Below are positions 31,590-38,283 of a DNA stretch of 39,011 nt, in pieces. Source of the DNA: a virus; the IMG/VR virus record IMGVR_UViG_3300009620_000012, positions 1 through 39,011 of that record; one strand, 5' to 3'. How positions within the stretch are numbered: the first letter of the stretch is position 1; every line of letters begins with the position of its first letter. The translations under genes and the position numbers were made by a program. The notes beneath the pieces are model-generated. The model ran no database searches and was not told the origin of the DNA. It worked only from the letters and a program-made list of their open reading frames with translations.

Positions 31590-31847
31590 CTACCTACTCC
31601 ATTTACAGTTCAGGGGAAACTTACCTTGTTTCCAGTCTTTGTGCAGTTTTACATTGCGATCCCAATTCTTATTATTAAAACTACCGACTGGTTCCCCTTG
31701 AAAGGGAGCCTTAGGGCAGCCACAACTTTCTTGGAATATATCAAACCTTTTACCACAGCCTGTGCAAGTAAATACAGCAGGTTGGGCCGGAGGGAACTGT
31801 GCTTTACAAAAGCTGGGACATCCCCAAACACATTTTGTCTTTGACAT
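31590..31847 (-). CDS. Cysteine-rich zinc-binding protein (85 aa)
   Basis: Contains many Cys: CVWGCPSFC, then CTGCGKRF and SCGCPKAPF, enough for two zinc sites, of which CTGCG is a classic zinc-ribbon knuckle. The second half is basic with Trp (NWDRNVKLHKDWKQGKFP). It probably binds nucleic acid or a host protein. The exact role is unknown. Confidence 0.7.
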   Translation of the reverse strand: MSKTKCVWGCPSFCKAQFPPAQPAVFTCTGCGKRFDIFQESCGCPKAPFQGEPVGSFNNKNWDRNVKLHKDWKQGKFPLNCKWSR

Positions 31848-31891
31848 AGCCTGTCCTCCTTTTAATTTAAAGTGTTAACTTTGTATATTCT

Positions 31892-31919
31892 GGAGAACAG
31901 GACTTCTTAGTCCTGCTCC
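31892..31919. repeat. Intercistronic hairpin, unrelated to the 50-bp family
   Basis: CAGGACT-TCTT-AGTCCTG is a perfect 7-bp dyad, extended outside by GGAG/CTCC with an AA bulge. It fills part of the 88-base gap between the genes at 31936 and 31847, again just after a stop codon. No T-run follows on the minus strand. Confidence 0.75.
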
Positions 31920-31935
31920 CCAGACCATACCAAGT

Positions 31936-32199
31936 CTAGCTAGCTGCTACCATCGCAGCAAAGTAAGGGCTGTCCGTGGGAGGCTTCTCAGCCCAAGCAA
32001 CAGCACTTTCTTGCTCCTCCTTCGGAGCATTCTCCACGTTCCGAATAACCTTGGTGGAAACTCCCTTGGGAGTTACATACTTAATTCGGACCGGAAGTCC
32101 AGCATCCACCACCTTAGCAAAGATCTCTTTGCCACGCTCAAGTTCGACCCAATTCGAGCCGTCCCACACTTCAAAAGTCTTTGTCGTTTTCTTTGCCAT
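31936..32199 (-). CDS. Hypothetical early protein (87 aa)
   Basis: GGAGG lies five bases before ATG 32199 (MAKKTTKTFEVWDGSNWVEL). An earlier in-frame ATG overlaps the ribosome site and is rejected. Beta-rich, with RIKYVTPKGVSTKVIRNVEN in the middle and an Ala-rich end. No family is recognised. Confidence 0.7.
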   Translation of the reverse strand: MAKKTTKTFEVWDGSNWVELERGKEIFAKVVDAGLPVRIKYVTPKGVSTKVIRNVENAPKEEQESAVAWAEKPPTDSPYFAAMVAAS

Positions 32200-32236
32200 G
32201 ATATCCTCCATTGGCGTTCGGCCAAAATCGGCCAGT

Positions 32237-32287
32237 CTAATTACGCTCTCTAGTATCGCAAGATACTCTACTAGAGAGCTTAATTAG
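32237..32287. repeat. Long inverted repeat, family copy 5 (loop class A, GCAA)
   Basis: Arms CTAATTA/TAATTAG, stem GCTCTCTAGTA/TACTAGAGAGC, inner stem GTATC-GCAA-GATAC. It begins one base after the TAA of the gene at 32289 and lies just upstream of the GGAGG of the next gene. Confidence 0.95.
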
Positions 32288-32288
32288 C

Positions 32289-32456
32289 TTAGTTAAGAAG
32301 CTCAGACTCAACTTCGTGAAGATCGTCGAAGCTGCTTACCCAGTTCCCTTCACTATCGTGAAGGTCTATACCGAAACCACCGGGAGCTACGCTAACTTGG
32401 AACTTGTCGTTGAACTTAAGGCTAAGTTCAAAGTTGGTCTTCATTAGATCGGTCAT
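32289..32456 (-). CDS. Small early protein between two hairpins (55 aa)
   Basis: GGAGG lies six bases before ATG 32456. The protein reads MTDLMKTNFELSLKFNDKFQ, then VSVAPGGFGIDLHDSEGNWV, and ends acidic. It is bounded by repeat copies 5 and 6, so gene and hairpin form one compact cassette. No family is recognised. Confidence 0.75.
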   Translation of the reverse strand: MTDLMKTNFELSLKFNDKFQVSVAPGGFGIDLHDSEGNWVSSFDDLHEVESELLN

Positions 32457-32477
32457 TGAAACCTCCAGTTTGAGTTA

Positions 32478-32527
32478 CTAATCTACGCTCTGTAGTACTA
32501 CTTCGTACTACTACAGAGCTTGATTAG
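32478..32527. repeat. Long inverted repeat, family copy 6 (loop class B)
   Basis: Arms CTAATC/GATTAG, stem GCTCTGTAGTA/TACTACAGAGC, centre CTACTTCGTAC. It is identical to the copy at 19663-19712. It begins one base after the TAA at 32529-32531 and lies 10 bases before the GGAGG of the next gene. Confidence 0.95.
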
Positions 32528-32528
32528 G

Positions 32529-32699
32529 TTAGGTCAAAAGACTATAGGTGGCTAGTATAACTAGCCCAGTGGAAAGCATCCAATCGGTCCAAAGCATCTC
32601 GGTTTTCCTATCTCCAATTAAGCTCTCTAGTATCGTAAGATACTCTACTAGAGAGCTTAATTGGGTTTCATCATCCCGGTTGTCAAGTCTCTTCGCCAT
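32529..32699 (-). CDS. Possible small membrane protein read through a repeat hairpin (56 aa)
   Basis: The frame runs ATG 32699 (MAKRLDNRDDETQLSSLVEY) through repeat copy 7, which encodes an amphipathic stretch, into a hydrophobic C-terminus (MLSTGLVILATYSLLT), and stops at the TAA before copy 6. AGGA lies upstream, but a perfect 10-bp hairpin (32705-32727) stands between it and the start codon. An alternative is a 22-aa peptide starting at ATG 32597. Both share the hydrophobic end. Two palindromes inside the frame keep confidence low. Confidence 0.4.
   Translation of the reverse strand: MAKRLDNRDDETQLSSLVEYLTILESLIGDRKTEMLWTDWMLSTGLVILATYSLLT
32550..32566. repeat. Perfect 7-bp hairpin GGCTAGT-ATA-ACTAGCC
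   Basis: A 17-base perfect dyad with a 3-base loop inside the small open frame at 32529-32699. It adds to the unusual palindrome density of this stretch. Confidence 0.75.
32614..32664. repeat. Long inverted repeat, family copy 7 (loop class A, GTAA), fully paired
   Basis: The only copy with an uninterrupted 19-bp stem (CCAATTAAGCTCTCTAGTA and its complement). The 13-base centre can form GTATC-GTAA-GATAC. Unlike copies 3-6 it is not preceded by TAA (the base triplet reads AAA), and an open reading frame passes through it. Confidence 0.95.
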
Positions 32700-32704
32700 T
32701 CATC

Positions 32705-32727
32705 ATTTGCATAGTAGCTATGCAAAT
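32705..32727. repeat. Perfect 10-bp hairpin ATTTGCATAG-TAG-CTATGCAAAT
   Basis: A 23-base dyad with a 3-base loop. On the minus strand it is preceded directly by GCAGGA and followed five bases later by ATG 32699, so it may place a ribosome site next to the start codon when folded. Confidence 0.8.
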
Positions 32728-32772
32728 CCTGCATAGGGCGAAAAGAGCTTTGTTCTCAAGACTTTGGCAGCT

Positions 32773-32798
32773 TTCCGTAGCTTCGAAGCAGTACGGAA
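32773..32798. repeat. Compound dyad TTCCGTA...TACGGAA around GCTTCGAAGC
   Basis: 7-bp outer arms (32773-32779 and 32792-32798) enclose a 10-base perfect palindrome (32780-32789). It could be an operator or a stem-loop in an early leader. Confidence 0.75.
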
Positions 32799-32838
32799 TA
32801 CCAACAAATTCCCCTCAACTGGGATGAAATTTGTATTA

Positions 32839-32888
32839 CTAATCTACGCCCTGTAGTACTACTTCGTACTACTACAGGGCTTGATTAG
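32839..32888. repeat. Long inverted repeat, family copy 8 (loop class B)
   Basis: Arms CTAATC/GATTAG, stem GCCCTGTAGTA/TACTACAGGGC, centre CTACTTCGTAC. It differs from copies 1 and 6 by one compensated stem pair (C-G for T-A). It lies in the control region with no gene directly upstream. Confidence 0.95.
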
Positions 32889-33002
32889 GATTCCTGAGAT
32901 TTTATTTTCTCTGGCCTAGCGCATTATGCATGGGGGTGGGGAAAAAACCGGGCGCACGCATATATATATAAAACCACACTCTCATATATTTAGCAAAATT
33001 TA

Positions 33003-33046
33003 AGGGTTGGTCATCAAATGTAAAAGTCGGTCTTTACAGAACCCTT
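33003..33046. repeat. Imperfect dyad overlapping the upstream terL promoter
   Basis: AAGGGTT pairs with AACCCTT, and inside it GTAAA pairs with TTTAC. The right half contains the -35 box of the promoter at 33033-33061, so this is an operator candidate. Confidence 0.5.
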
Positions 33047-33061
33047 CTAAGCTATTATTAT
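33033..33061 (+). promoter_or_regulatory. Sigma-70 promoter P1 of the packaging/head operon
   Basis: TTTACA (33033-33038), 17 bases, TATTAT (33056-33061). The predicted start near 33068 gives a leader of about 60 bases without an evident ribosome site. Confidence 0.55.
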
Positions 33062-33093
33062 TATTATCTTATTTATCTTTTTTAGTAGAGCTA

Positions 33094-33122
33094 TTGTATA
33101 TCTAATATTTATAGTGTATAAT
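33094..33122 (+). promoter_or_regulatory. Sigma-70 promoter P2 directly before terL
   Basis: TTGTAT (33094-33099), 17 bases, TATAAT (33117-33122). The expected start point, seven bases on, is base 33129, which is the A of the terL ATG. A leaderless transcript is therefore predicted. Confidence 0.6.
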
Positions 33123-33128
33123 AGTACT

Positions 33129-34667
33129 ATGAAAGATTTAAATAGTAACTACATAGAATCATATATAGCACTTCAAGGGCTTCTGTCTCAAGAAGTAGAT
33201 ACTCAATGTAATGAGGACTTCTTATCCTTTGTTCGATTGATGGCTCCTACTCTTATATCTAACTTTAAGATGGGGCGTCACATAGAAGTCATAGCTGAGA
33301 AGCTCCAACAGATAGAAGAAGGAAGTCTTAAAAGACTGATGGTCTTTCTTCCTCCTCGTTCCTCCAAGTCCATGATCTGTTCAAAGCTCTTTCCGGCTTG
33401 GTATATAGGAAAAAATCCTGAAGATGAGATCTTAACTATATCTCACTCGGATCAGCTAGCCAGTGACTTCGGTCGGTCTGTTCGAGATCTGGTAAACATG
33501 GAAGAGTTCCAGAAGATATTCCGGGGTGTGTCTCTCCGCACGGATGTGCGAGCTGCTGGTAAGTGGAAGACAAACCATAATGGTACTTACTACGCTGCCG
33601 GGGTTCGATCTCAGATTGCTGGACGAGGTGCTCATGTAGCTATACTGGACGATGCTATGTCAGAGGAAGATGCTATCTCCTCTGCTGGTCGCAGATTCAT
33701 CAAAGAGTGGTATCCAGCAGGACTCAGAACACGTATCATGCCCGGAGGTTCCATAGTAATAATCAATACCAGATATCACTACGATGATCTGTGTGGATGG
33801 CTTCTTAAACAACAAGAGGATATGTCGGACTATGAAACTATCCCTTGGGATGTTGTTCGTATACCGGCATGGATAGACGAAGAATCTTCCGACTTACTGA
33901 ATCTTCCGGTTGGTTCAAGTTACTTTCCGGAATGGAAACCTGCCTCGGTTCTTCAGATAGATGAGAATGAAATTAAAGCCAGCAATGGAGCCAGATACTG
34001 GAATGCTCTTTATATGCAAGATCCAACTCCAGAAGAGGGTGGTCTTATAAAGAAAAAGTGGCTTAAGAACTGGGACGAAGCAGAGCCACCAAGCTGTGAC
34101 TTTATTATTCAAACATTCGACACAGCCTTTTCTACTCGAACGACGGCTGATTTTAGTGTTATACAAACATGGGGTATATTTTATCAGTATAATCAAGACG
34201 GGAAAGGTTATGAAGACTTTGCCCCTCATCTGATTTTACTGGGTAATATAAAGGGCCGCTTTGAATATCCTGAACTACGCAGGATGGCTCAGAAGCTCTA
34301 CGAGAAGCACCGTCCTGATGTGTGTATGGTGGAGAAGAAAGCCAGTGGTCAATCTCTTCTGCAAGATATGAGACGAGCAGGACTTCCAGTAATGGAGTAT
34401 CTTCCTGATCGAGATAAGGTATCCAGAGTTTATGCATCTACTCCTATAATGGAAGCTGGCCGACTATGGATACCAAAGGGTAAGAAATGGGCAGATGACC
34501 TCATTGAGGAATTAATCCGGTTTCCAAATGCAGCTCACGATGATCAGGTGGATGCCCTGACAATGGCGGTTAACTACATGAAAGAGTCTTGGCATCTCAC
34601 ACATCCCGAAGATCCTGAGTATGAGGAGAAGCCCCGAGGAAAGGCTCCCACGTATTGGAATGTATAA
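33129..34667 (+). CDS. Terminase large subunit (512 aa)
   Basis: DNA-packaging motor. ATPase: a modified Walker A LPPRSSKS (74-81) and Walker B VAILDDAM (D174-D175). Nuclease: QTFDTAFS (D331), VEKKASGQSL (E402) and AAHDDQVDALTMAV (D471, D472, D475), which together form the RNase H-like metal site. Full length for the family. ATG 33129 is preferred over GTG 33114, because the -10 box of P2 lies between them. No Shine-Dalgarno precedes either. It is the first gene of the rightward packaging and head operon. Its small-subunit partner is at 9774-10265 on the other strand. Confidence 0.93.
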   Translation: MKDLNSNYIESYIALQGLLSQEVDTQCNEDFLSFVRLMAPTLISNFKMGRHIEVIAEKLQQIEEGSLKRLMVFLPPRSSKSMICSKLFPAWYIGKNPEDEILTISHSDQLASDFGRSVRDLVNMEEFQKIFRGVSLRTDVRAAGKWKTNHNGTYYAAGVRSQIAGRGAHVAILDDAMSEEDAISSAGRRFIKEWYPAGLRTRIMPGGSIVIINTRYHYDDLCGWLLKQQEDMSDYETIPWDVVRIPAWIDEESSDLLNLPVGSSYFPEWKPASVLQIDENEIKASNGARYWNALYMQDPTPEEGGLIKKKWLKNWDEAEPPSCDFIIQTFDTAFSTRTTADFSVIQTWGIFYQYNQDGKGYEDFAPHLILLGNIKGRFEYPELRRMAQKLYEKHRPDVCMVEKKASGQSLLQDMRRAGLPVMEYLPDRDKVSRVYASTPIMEAGRLWIPKGKKWADDLIEELIRFPNAAHDDQVDALTMAVNYMKESWHLTHPEDPEYEEKPRGKAPTYWNV

Positions 34668-34670
34668 AAT

Positions 34671-34699
34671 TTGGGAAACCCAAGAAGATGTGCTATAAT
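34671..34699 (+). promoter_or_regulatory. Extended -10 sigma-70 promoter after terL
   Basis: TTGGGA (34671-34676), 17 bases, TATAAT (34694-34699) with TGC directly before it, the extended -10 form. It lies four bases after the terL stop and would start transcription near 34706, just ahead of the next gene. Confidence 0.55.
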
Positions 34700-34733
34700 A
34701 GTAGTACGACTAAAGAAGGGGAATTATGAAATT

Positions 34734-35720
34734 ATGACTAGAGCATTCGATCTGGCACTGCACCGAGCCAAGCATATGTCTCGCCCGAGACCTCCAAGTA
34801 TTACAATTGGAATAGATTTTAGCCAAAGTTCTATGCCGATGGCAGGAGGTGGTGGTCTATCTTCCATTCAGAAAAGAATGAATATAGGTGGAGAGCCACA
34901 CCGGCTTTCCTATATTAATTCTGATGAAGCTTCTCTCTTGAAACAACTGGGTGGTCTAGGCCAACCTGTAAGAGGAACTAGAGGTGTTCCTGCCTATATT
35001 GGTGTGGGTGATGAAGAAGGTATTAGTGAAGATTATGGTGTAGAAGGTTCTATGGGTGGTGGTGTAGATATGGGAGAAATGGGATCAAGTGAGTCCTATA
35101 CGGGCATCGGTAAACATGCTGGAGAATTTGAAGACGTCGCTGTGCACACGAAGGCAGCCCAAGACATGCGAGACGCACTCGCCCTACAGATGGCTGCCCC
35201 GCCAGACCCTACTGCGCCAGAGGGTGGATATTGGGGAGTGCCTACAAAAAGTGAAGGTATTATGGGTTGGCTAGCGAATCAATTGGCATCAGGAGTAGGC
35301 GCAACACTAGGAGGTCTATTTGGTCTTCCGGGGGCGATGGCGGGAGCGAAATTTGGTCCGGATGTGATGAATAGTATTATATCAGCAATAAAAAGTCCTT
35401 CTTTCACACCACACGATATTTTCGGAACGGATATGAGTAAATCTTTAGGTAAAGGTGATCTAGATGATCCAGATGATACTCCAACAGAAGAAGATGAAGA
35501 AAAGAAAAAGATCATAGCGGAAGAGGAAAAGAAAGAAGAAAAAAAACTGAGGGGTATTTTGGCATATTTTGCCAAAATGGGAGGTGTATCTCCCTTAGGA
35601 TATACAGATTCGGAAATAGAACTTTTTAAAAGGATATATCCTCCCGATCATCCAATCTGGGAAGATATAAATAGAGAGCGAGAGCCAATGTGGCCTAGTA
35701 TAGAAGACGCAGAAGTTTAG
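34734..35720 (+). CDS. Hypothetical head-region protein (328 aa)
   Basis: ATG 34734 is chosen over a TTG that would overlap the promoter at 34671-34699. GAAGGGG lies 12 bases upstream. Gly/Met-rich N-terminal half (MPMAGGGGLSSIQKRMNIGG), then a hydrophobic glycine-zipper-like stretch (about 190-220, VGATLGGLFGLPGAMAGAKF) as in membrane-active virion proteins. A very charged Glu/Lys helix (about 245-275) and a short C-terminal domain follow. Its place between terminase and portal suggests a virion or packaging accessory. No family is recognised. Confidence 0.6.
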   Translation: MTRAFDLALHRAKHMSRPRPPSITIGIDFSQSSMPMAGGGGLSSIQKRMNIGGEPHRLSYINSDEASLLKQLGGLGQPVRGTRGVPAYIGVGDEEGISEDYGVEGSMGGGVDMGEMGSSESYTGIGKHAGEFEDVAVHTKAAQDMRDALALQMAAPPDPTAPEGGYWGVPTKSEGIMGWLANQLASGVGATLGGLFGLPGAMAGAKFGPDVMNSIISAIKSPSFTPHDIFGTDMSKSLGKGDLDDPDDTPTEEDEEKKKIIAEEEKKEEKKLRGILAYFAKMGGVSPLGYTDSEIELFKRIYPPDHPIWEDINREREPMWPSIEDAEV

Positions 35721-35730
35721 GAATATTTAG

Positions 35731-38283
35731 ATGGCAACAGAACGTAATCCTTTCGAGATGATACCAGAAGAAGTTGGTAATGTCATACCTATGCCTAGTA
35801 TGGAAGAGACTGGGGAAGCTACCTTTGAGGTTGATCCCCTAGATGGAGGAGTCACAGTGGACTTCTCAGAGTCGGTGGAGATGGAAGCCTCGGAAGATAT
35901 TGCTGAATGGTACGGGGATATATCAGAATCTCTGGATGAATCTGATCTGGCAAGTATAGCTGGAGATGTTATAGAAAACTTCGAAGCTGATAAGGAATCC
36001 AGAGCTGAGTGGGAGTCCATGTTCGAGCGAGGCTTCGACCTACTAGGTCTACGGCTTGAGTACGGAACGGAACCCTTTGAAGGTGCTTGCACGGCTGTCC
36101 ACCCTCTCTTGATTGAGTCGGCTGTTAAGTTCCAGTCAAAAGCATCGGGAGAACTCTTTCCTTCCAGAGGTCCGGTCAAGGCACAGATATTCGGTAAGTC
36201 TACCCCGGAGAAAGAATTACAAGCTAATCGTGTTCAGAACTTTATGAACTATCAGCTCACAGAGCAGATGCCGGAATACTTTGATGAATTTGAAAGGATG
36301 CTCTTTCACCTTCCCTTGATTGGGTCTTCCTTCAAGAAGATTTACTACGATGCTACGATTAAGCGTCCCCGATCAGAATTTATACCGATTGATCAGTTCT
36401 ATATATCTTATTATGCAACCGATCTTGGTAATGCAGATCGCTACACTCATGTTATTTATCGGAGTCCTGTGGAAATAGCCCGAGATATTCGGGTAGGTGT
36501 CTATCAAGATATAGATCTTCCTACTCCTTCCGTGAGTAATATGACAGCTTTCTCCGAGAAGATGGATACCATCATTGGTCTCTCTCCCTCCTCGGATAAC
36601 GATCCTCAATATGTTTTACTTGAACAACACTGTTATCTTAGTCTTGACGAAGAAGATGAAGCACTTCCGTATATCGTAACTGTGGAAGAGCAATCTCGAC
36701 AAGTACTTAGTATTCGTAGAAACTATAAGCAAGATGACCCGAACAAAGAGAAAATAAGTCACTTTGTGCATTATAGATTTGTTCCGGGCTTTGGTTTCTA
36801 CGGGCTGGGTCTTATTCATTTTCTGGGTAACCTGACAATGAGTGCAACGGCAGCTATGCGTTCCTTGATAGATGCCGGTCAATTTGCCAATTTACCCGGA
36901 GGGTTTAAGGCCAAGGGAGTGCGGATGGTTGGTGACAATGATCCTATCGCTCCCGGCGAGTTCAAGGAGGTTGAGGCAACTGGTATAGATTTATCAAAGG
37001 CTATTGTTCCCCTTCCCTACAAAGAGCCTTCCTCTACTCTATTCCAGATGCTGAATTTCGTGGCTGCTGCTGGTCAGAAGTTTGCGGACAGTACAGAGCA
37101 AGTTATCTCTGATGCTGCCTCCTATGGACCCGTTGGTACGACTATGGCTCTATTAGAAGCTAGTAGTAAGTTCTTCACGGCAATTCATAAAAGACTACAC
37201 AAATCGCAAAAGGATGAGTTCAGAATTCTTGCTCGAATTGATTATGATTATCTTCCCGAAGAATATCCTTACGATGTTCCCTACGAAGATCGTAGTATAT
37301 TCAAGAATGATTTTGACGGTAGGATAGATATTATCCCGGTTAGTGATCCTAATATTCCCAGTAACGCACACCGTATGATGATGGCAAACATGGCTCTTCA
37401 GATGGCCCAGCAATCACCCCCCGGTATGTTTAATCTGGAAGCACTAAACCGGACTATTCTTAATGCAGCTAATATGCCAAATGTGGAGGAGATACTTCCT
37501 CCCAAGATTAAACCAAAACCTATGGACCCTGTATCGGACATCATGGCTGCTACCAAGGGAGTACCGATTGCAGCATTCCCCGGACAGAATCATGATGCTC
37601 ATATTCAGGTAAAGATGGCCTATCTGCAAGATCCCATGAATGGTGCTAATCCTATTATGCAACGTATTAAACCTATTCTGGAAGCTAATATTCAAGAACA
37701 TTCTATTATGAAATATCAAGAACAGATGAGCGGTATTACTCAAGAAGCTCTGAAGAAAGTACCAGAGCAAGCTAATAATCCTGCTGTTGTGGAGATGGCA
37801 ATGGCCGAGGCTGCTCAACAGATAGTGAATGCAAACCAAGCTATGGGTCAAGCACAGTCTCCTGAACAACAGCTTCTGGCTATAGAACAGTCCAAGGTTG
37901 AACTGGAGAAACAGAAGTTACAGTCTGATACAGCTACTAATGCCGCTGAACTTGAGCTTAAGAATAAGAAGCTTGAGCTTGAGGAGAATGAACAGATTAT
38001 TGGGATGTTGAAATCAGGAGCCACGGATAACTTCAAACGTGAAAAATCAGAAGCGGATCGAGGTAGTAAAGAAAAAATAAAGAGTATGGAGCTTGTGACC
38101 AAAGCTGCTCTGGAAGAATTTAAGATTGATAAAGAAGATGAGCGAGAAGTTATGAGAGTAATGAAAGAGATGCTCATGGCAAATATGAAAGAGAATAACG
38201 AACTTGACACAAAGGGTCTGGATGCTCTTGTCAAGATGGCTCTAGCGCAACAAAAGGAGATAAGTAATGATGAAGAAAGGTAA
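35731..38283 (+). CDS. Portal protein (850 aa)
   Basis: Large portal of the P22/marine podovirus kind, forming the ring through which DNA enters. Evidence: position after the terminase. The N-terminal segment is typical of such portals (WESMFERGFDLLGLRLEYG, then PFEGACTAVHPLLIESAVKF). A central wing/stem follows, with FVPGFGFYGLGLIHFLGNL and SATAAMRSLIDAGQFANLPG, then AASYGPVGTTMALLEASSKF. Residues about 690-850 are a long Gln/Glu/Lys coiled coil, like the barrel of extended portals. The first 90 residues are acidic. Confidence 0.85.
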   Translation: MATERNPFEMIPEEVGNVIPMPSMEETGEATFEVDPLDGGVTVDFSESVEMEASEDIAEWYGDISESLDESDLASIAGDVIENFEADKESRAEWESMFERGFDLLGLRLEYGTEPFEGACTAVHPLLIESAVKFQSKASGELFPSRGPVKAQIFGKSTPEKELQANRVQNFMNYQLTEQMPEYFDEFERMLFHLPLIGSSFKKIYYDATIKRPRSEFIPIDQFYISYYATDLGNADRYTHVIYRSPVEIARDIRVGVYQDIDLPTPSVSNMTAFSEKMDTIIGLSPSSDNDPQYVLLEQHCYLSLDEEDEALPYIVTVEEQSRQVLSIRRNYKQDDPNKEKISHFVHYRFVPGFGFYGLGLIHFLGNLTMSATAAMRSLIDAGQFANLPGGFKAKGVRMVGDNDPIAPGEFKEVEATGIDLSKAIVPLPYKEPSSTLFQMLNFVAAAGQKFADSTEQVISDAASYGPVGTTMALLEASSKFFTAIHKRLHKSQKDEFRILARIDYDYLPEEYPYDVPYEDRSIFKNDFDGRIDIIPVSDPNIPSNAHRMMMANMALQMAQQSPPGMFNLEALNRTILNAANMPNVEEILPPKIKPKPMDPVSDIMAATKGVPIAAFPGQNHDAHIQVKMAYLQDPMNGANPIMQRIKPILEANIQEHSIMKYQEQMSGITQEALKKVPEQANNPAVVEMAMAEAAQQIVNANQAMGQAQSPEQQLLAIEQSKVELEKQKLQSDTATNAAELELKNKKLELEENEQIIGMLKSGATDNFKREKSEADRGSKEKIKSMELVTKAALEEFKIDKEDEREVMRVMKEMLMANMKENNELDTKGLDALVKMALAQQKEISNDEER

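Larger units (their letters stand above)
32700..33113. promoter_or_regulatory. Divergent control region without genes
   Basis: About 410 bases between the first leftward gene and the terminase. From left to right: a perfect 10-bp hairpin (32705-32727), a compound dyad (32773-32798), repeat copy 8 (32839-32888), a G-rich then A-rich block (32932-32947), a TA run (32960-32970), an imperfect dyad (33003-33046), a TTA/ATT run (33053-33067) and two plus-strand promoters. A weak minus-strand promoter may lie at 32997-33024 (TTTACA, 16 bases, TAAATT). It could also hold a replication origin, but I see no diagnostic origin motif. Confidence 0.7.

Noticed and set aside
32548-32736. Plus-strand open frame of 62 codons
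   Set aside because: It exists because the palindromes are open on both strands. It has no ribosome site and runs against the local gene direction.
29435-32888. CRISPR array
   Set aside because: The repeats are long palindromes separated by whole genes of uneven length, with no unique short spacers and no cas genes.
29435-32888. Ordinary rho-independent terminators
   Set aside because: No T-run follows the stems on the transcribed strand, and genes continue in the same direction without new promoters after most copies.
19663-32888. N4-type virion RNA polymerase hairpin promoters
   Set aside because: The class B loop C(GAA)G is similar, but stems are far longer than the 5-7 bp of N4 promoters and no N4-like polymerase is in the window.
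32960-32974. TA-run as a minus-strand -10 box
   Set aside because: No acceptable -35 sequence stands at the right distance. It is noted only as part of the AT-rich control region.
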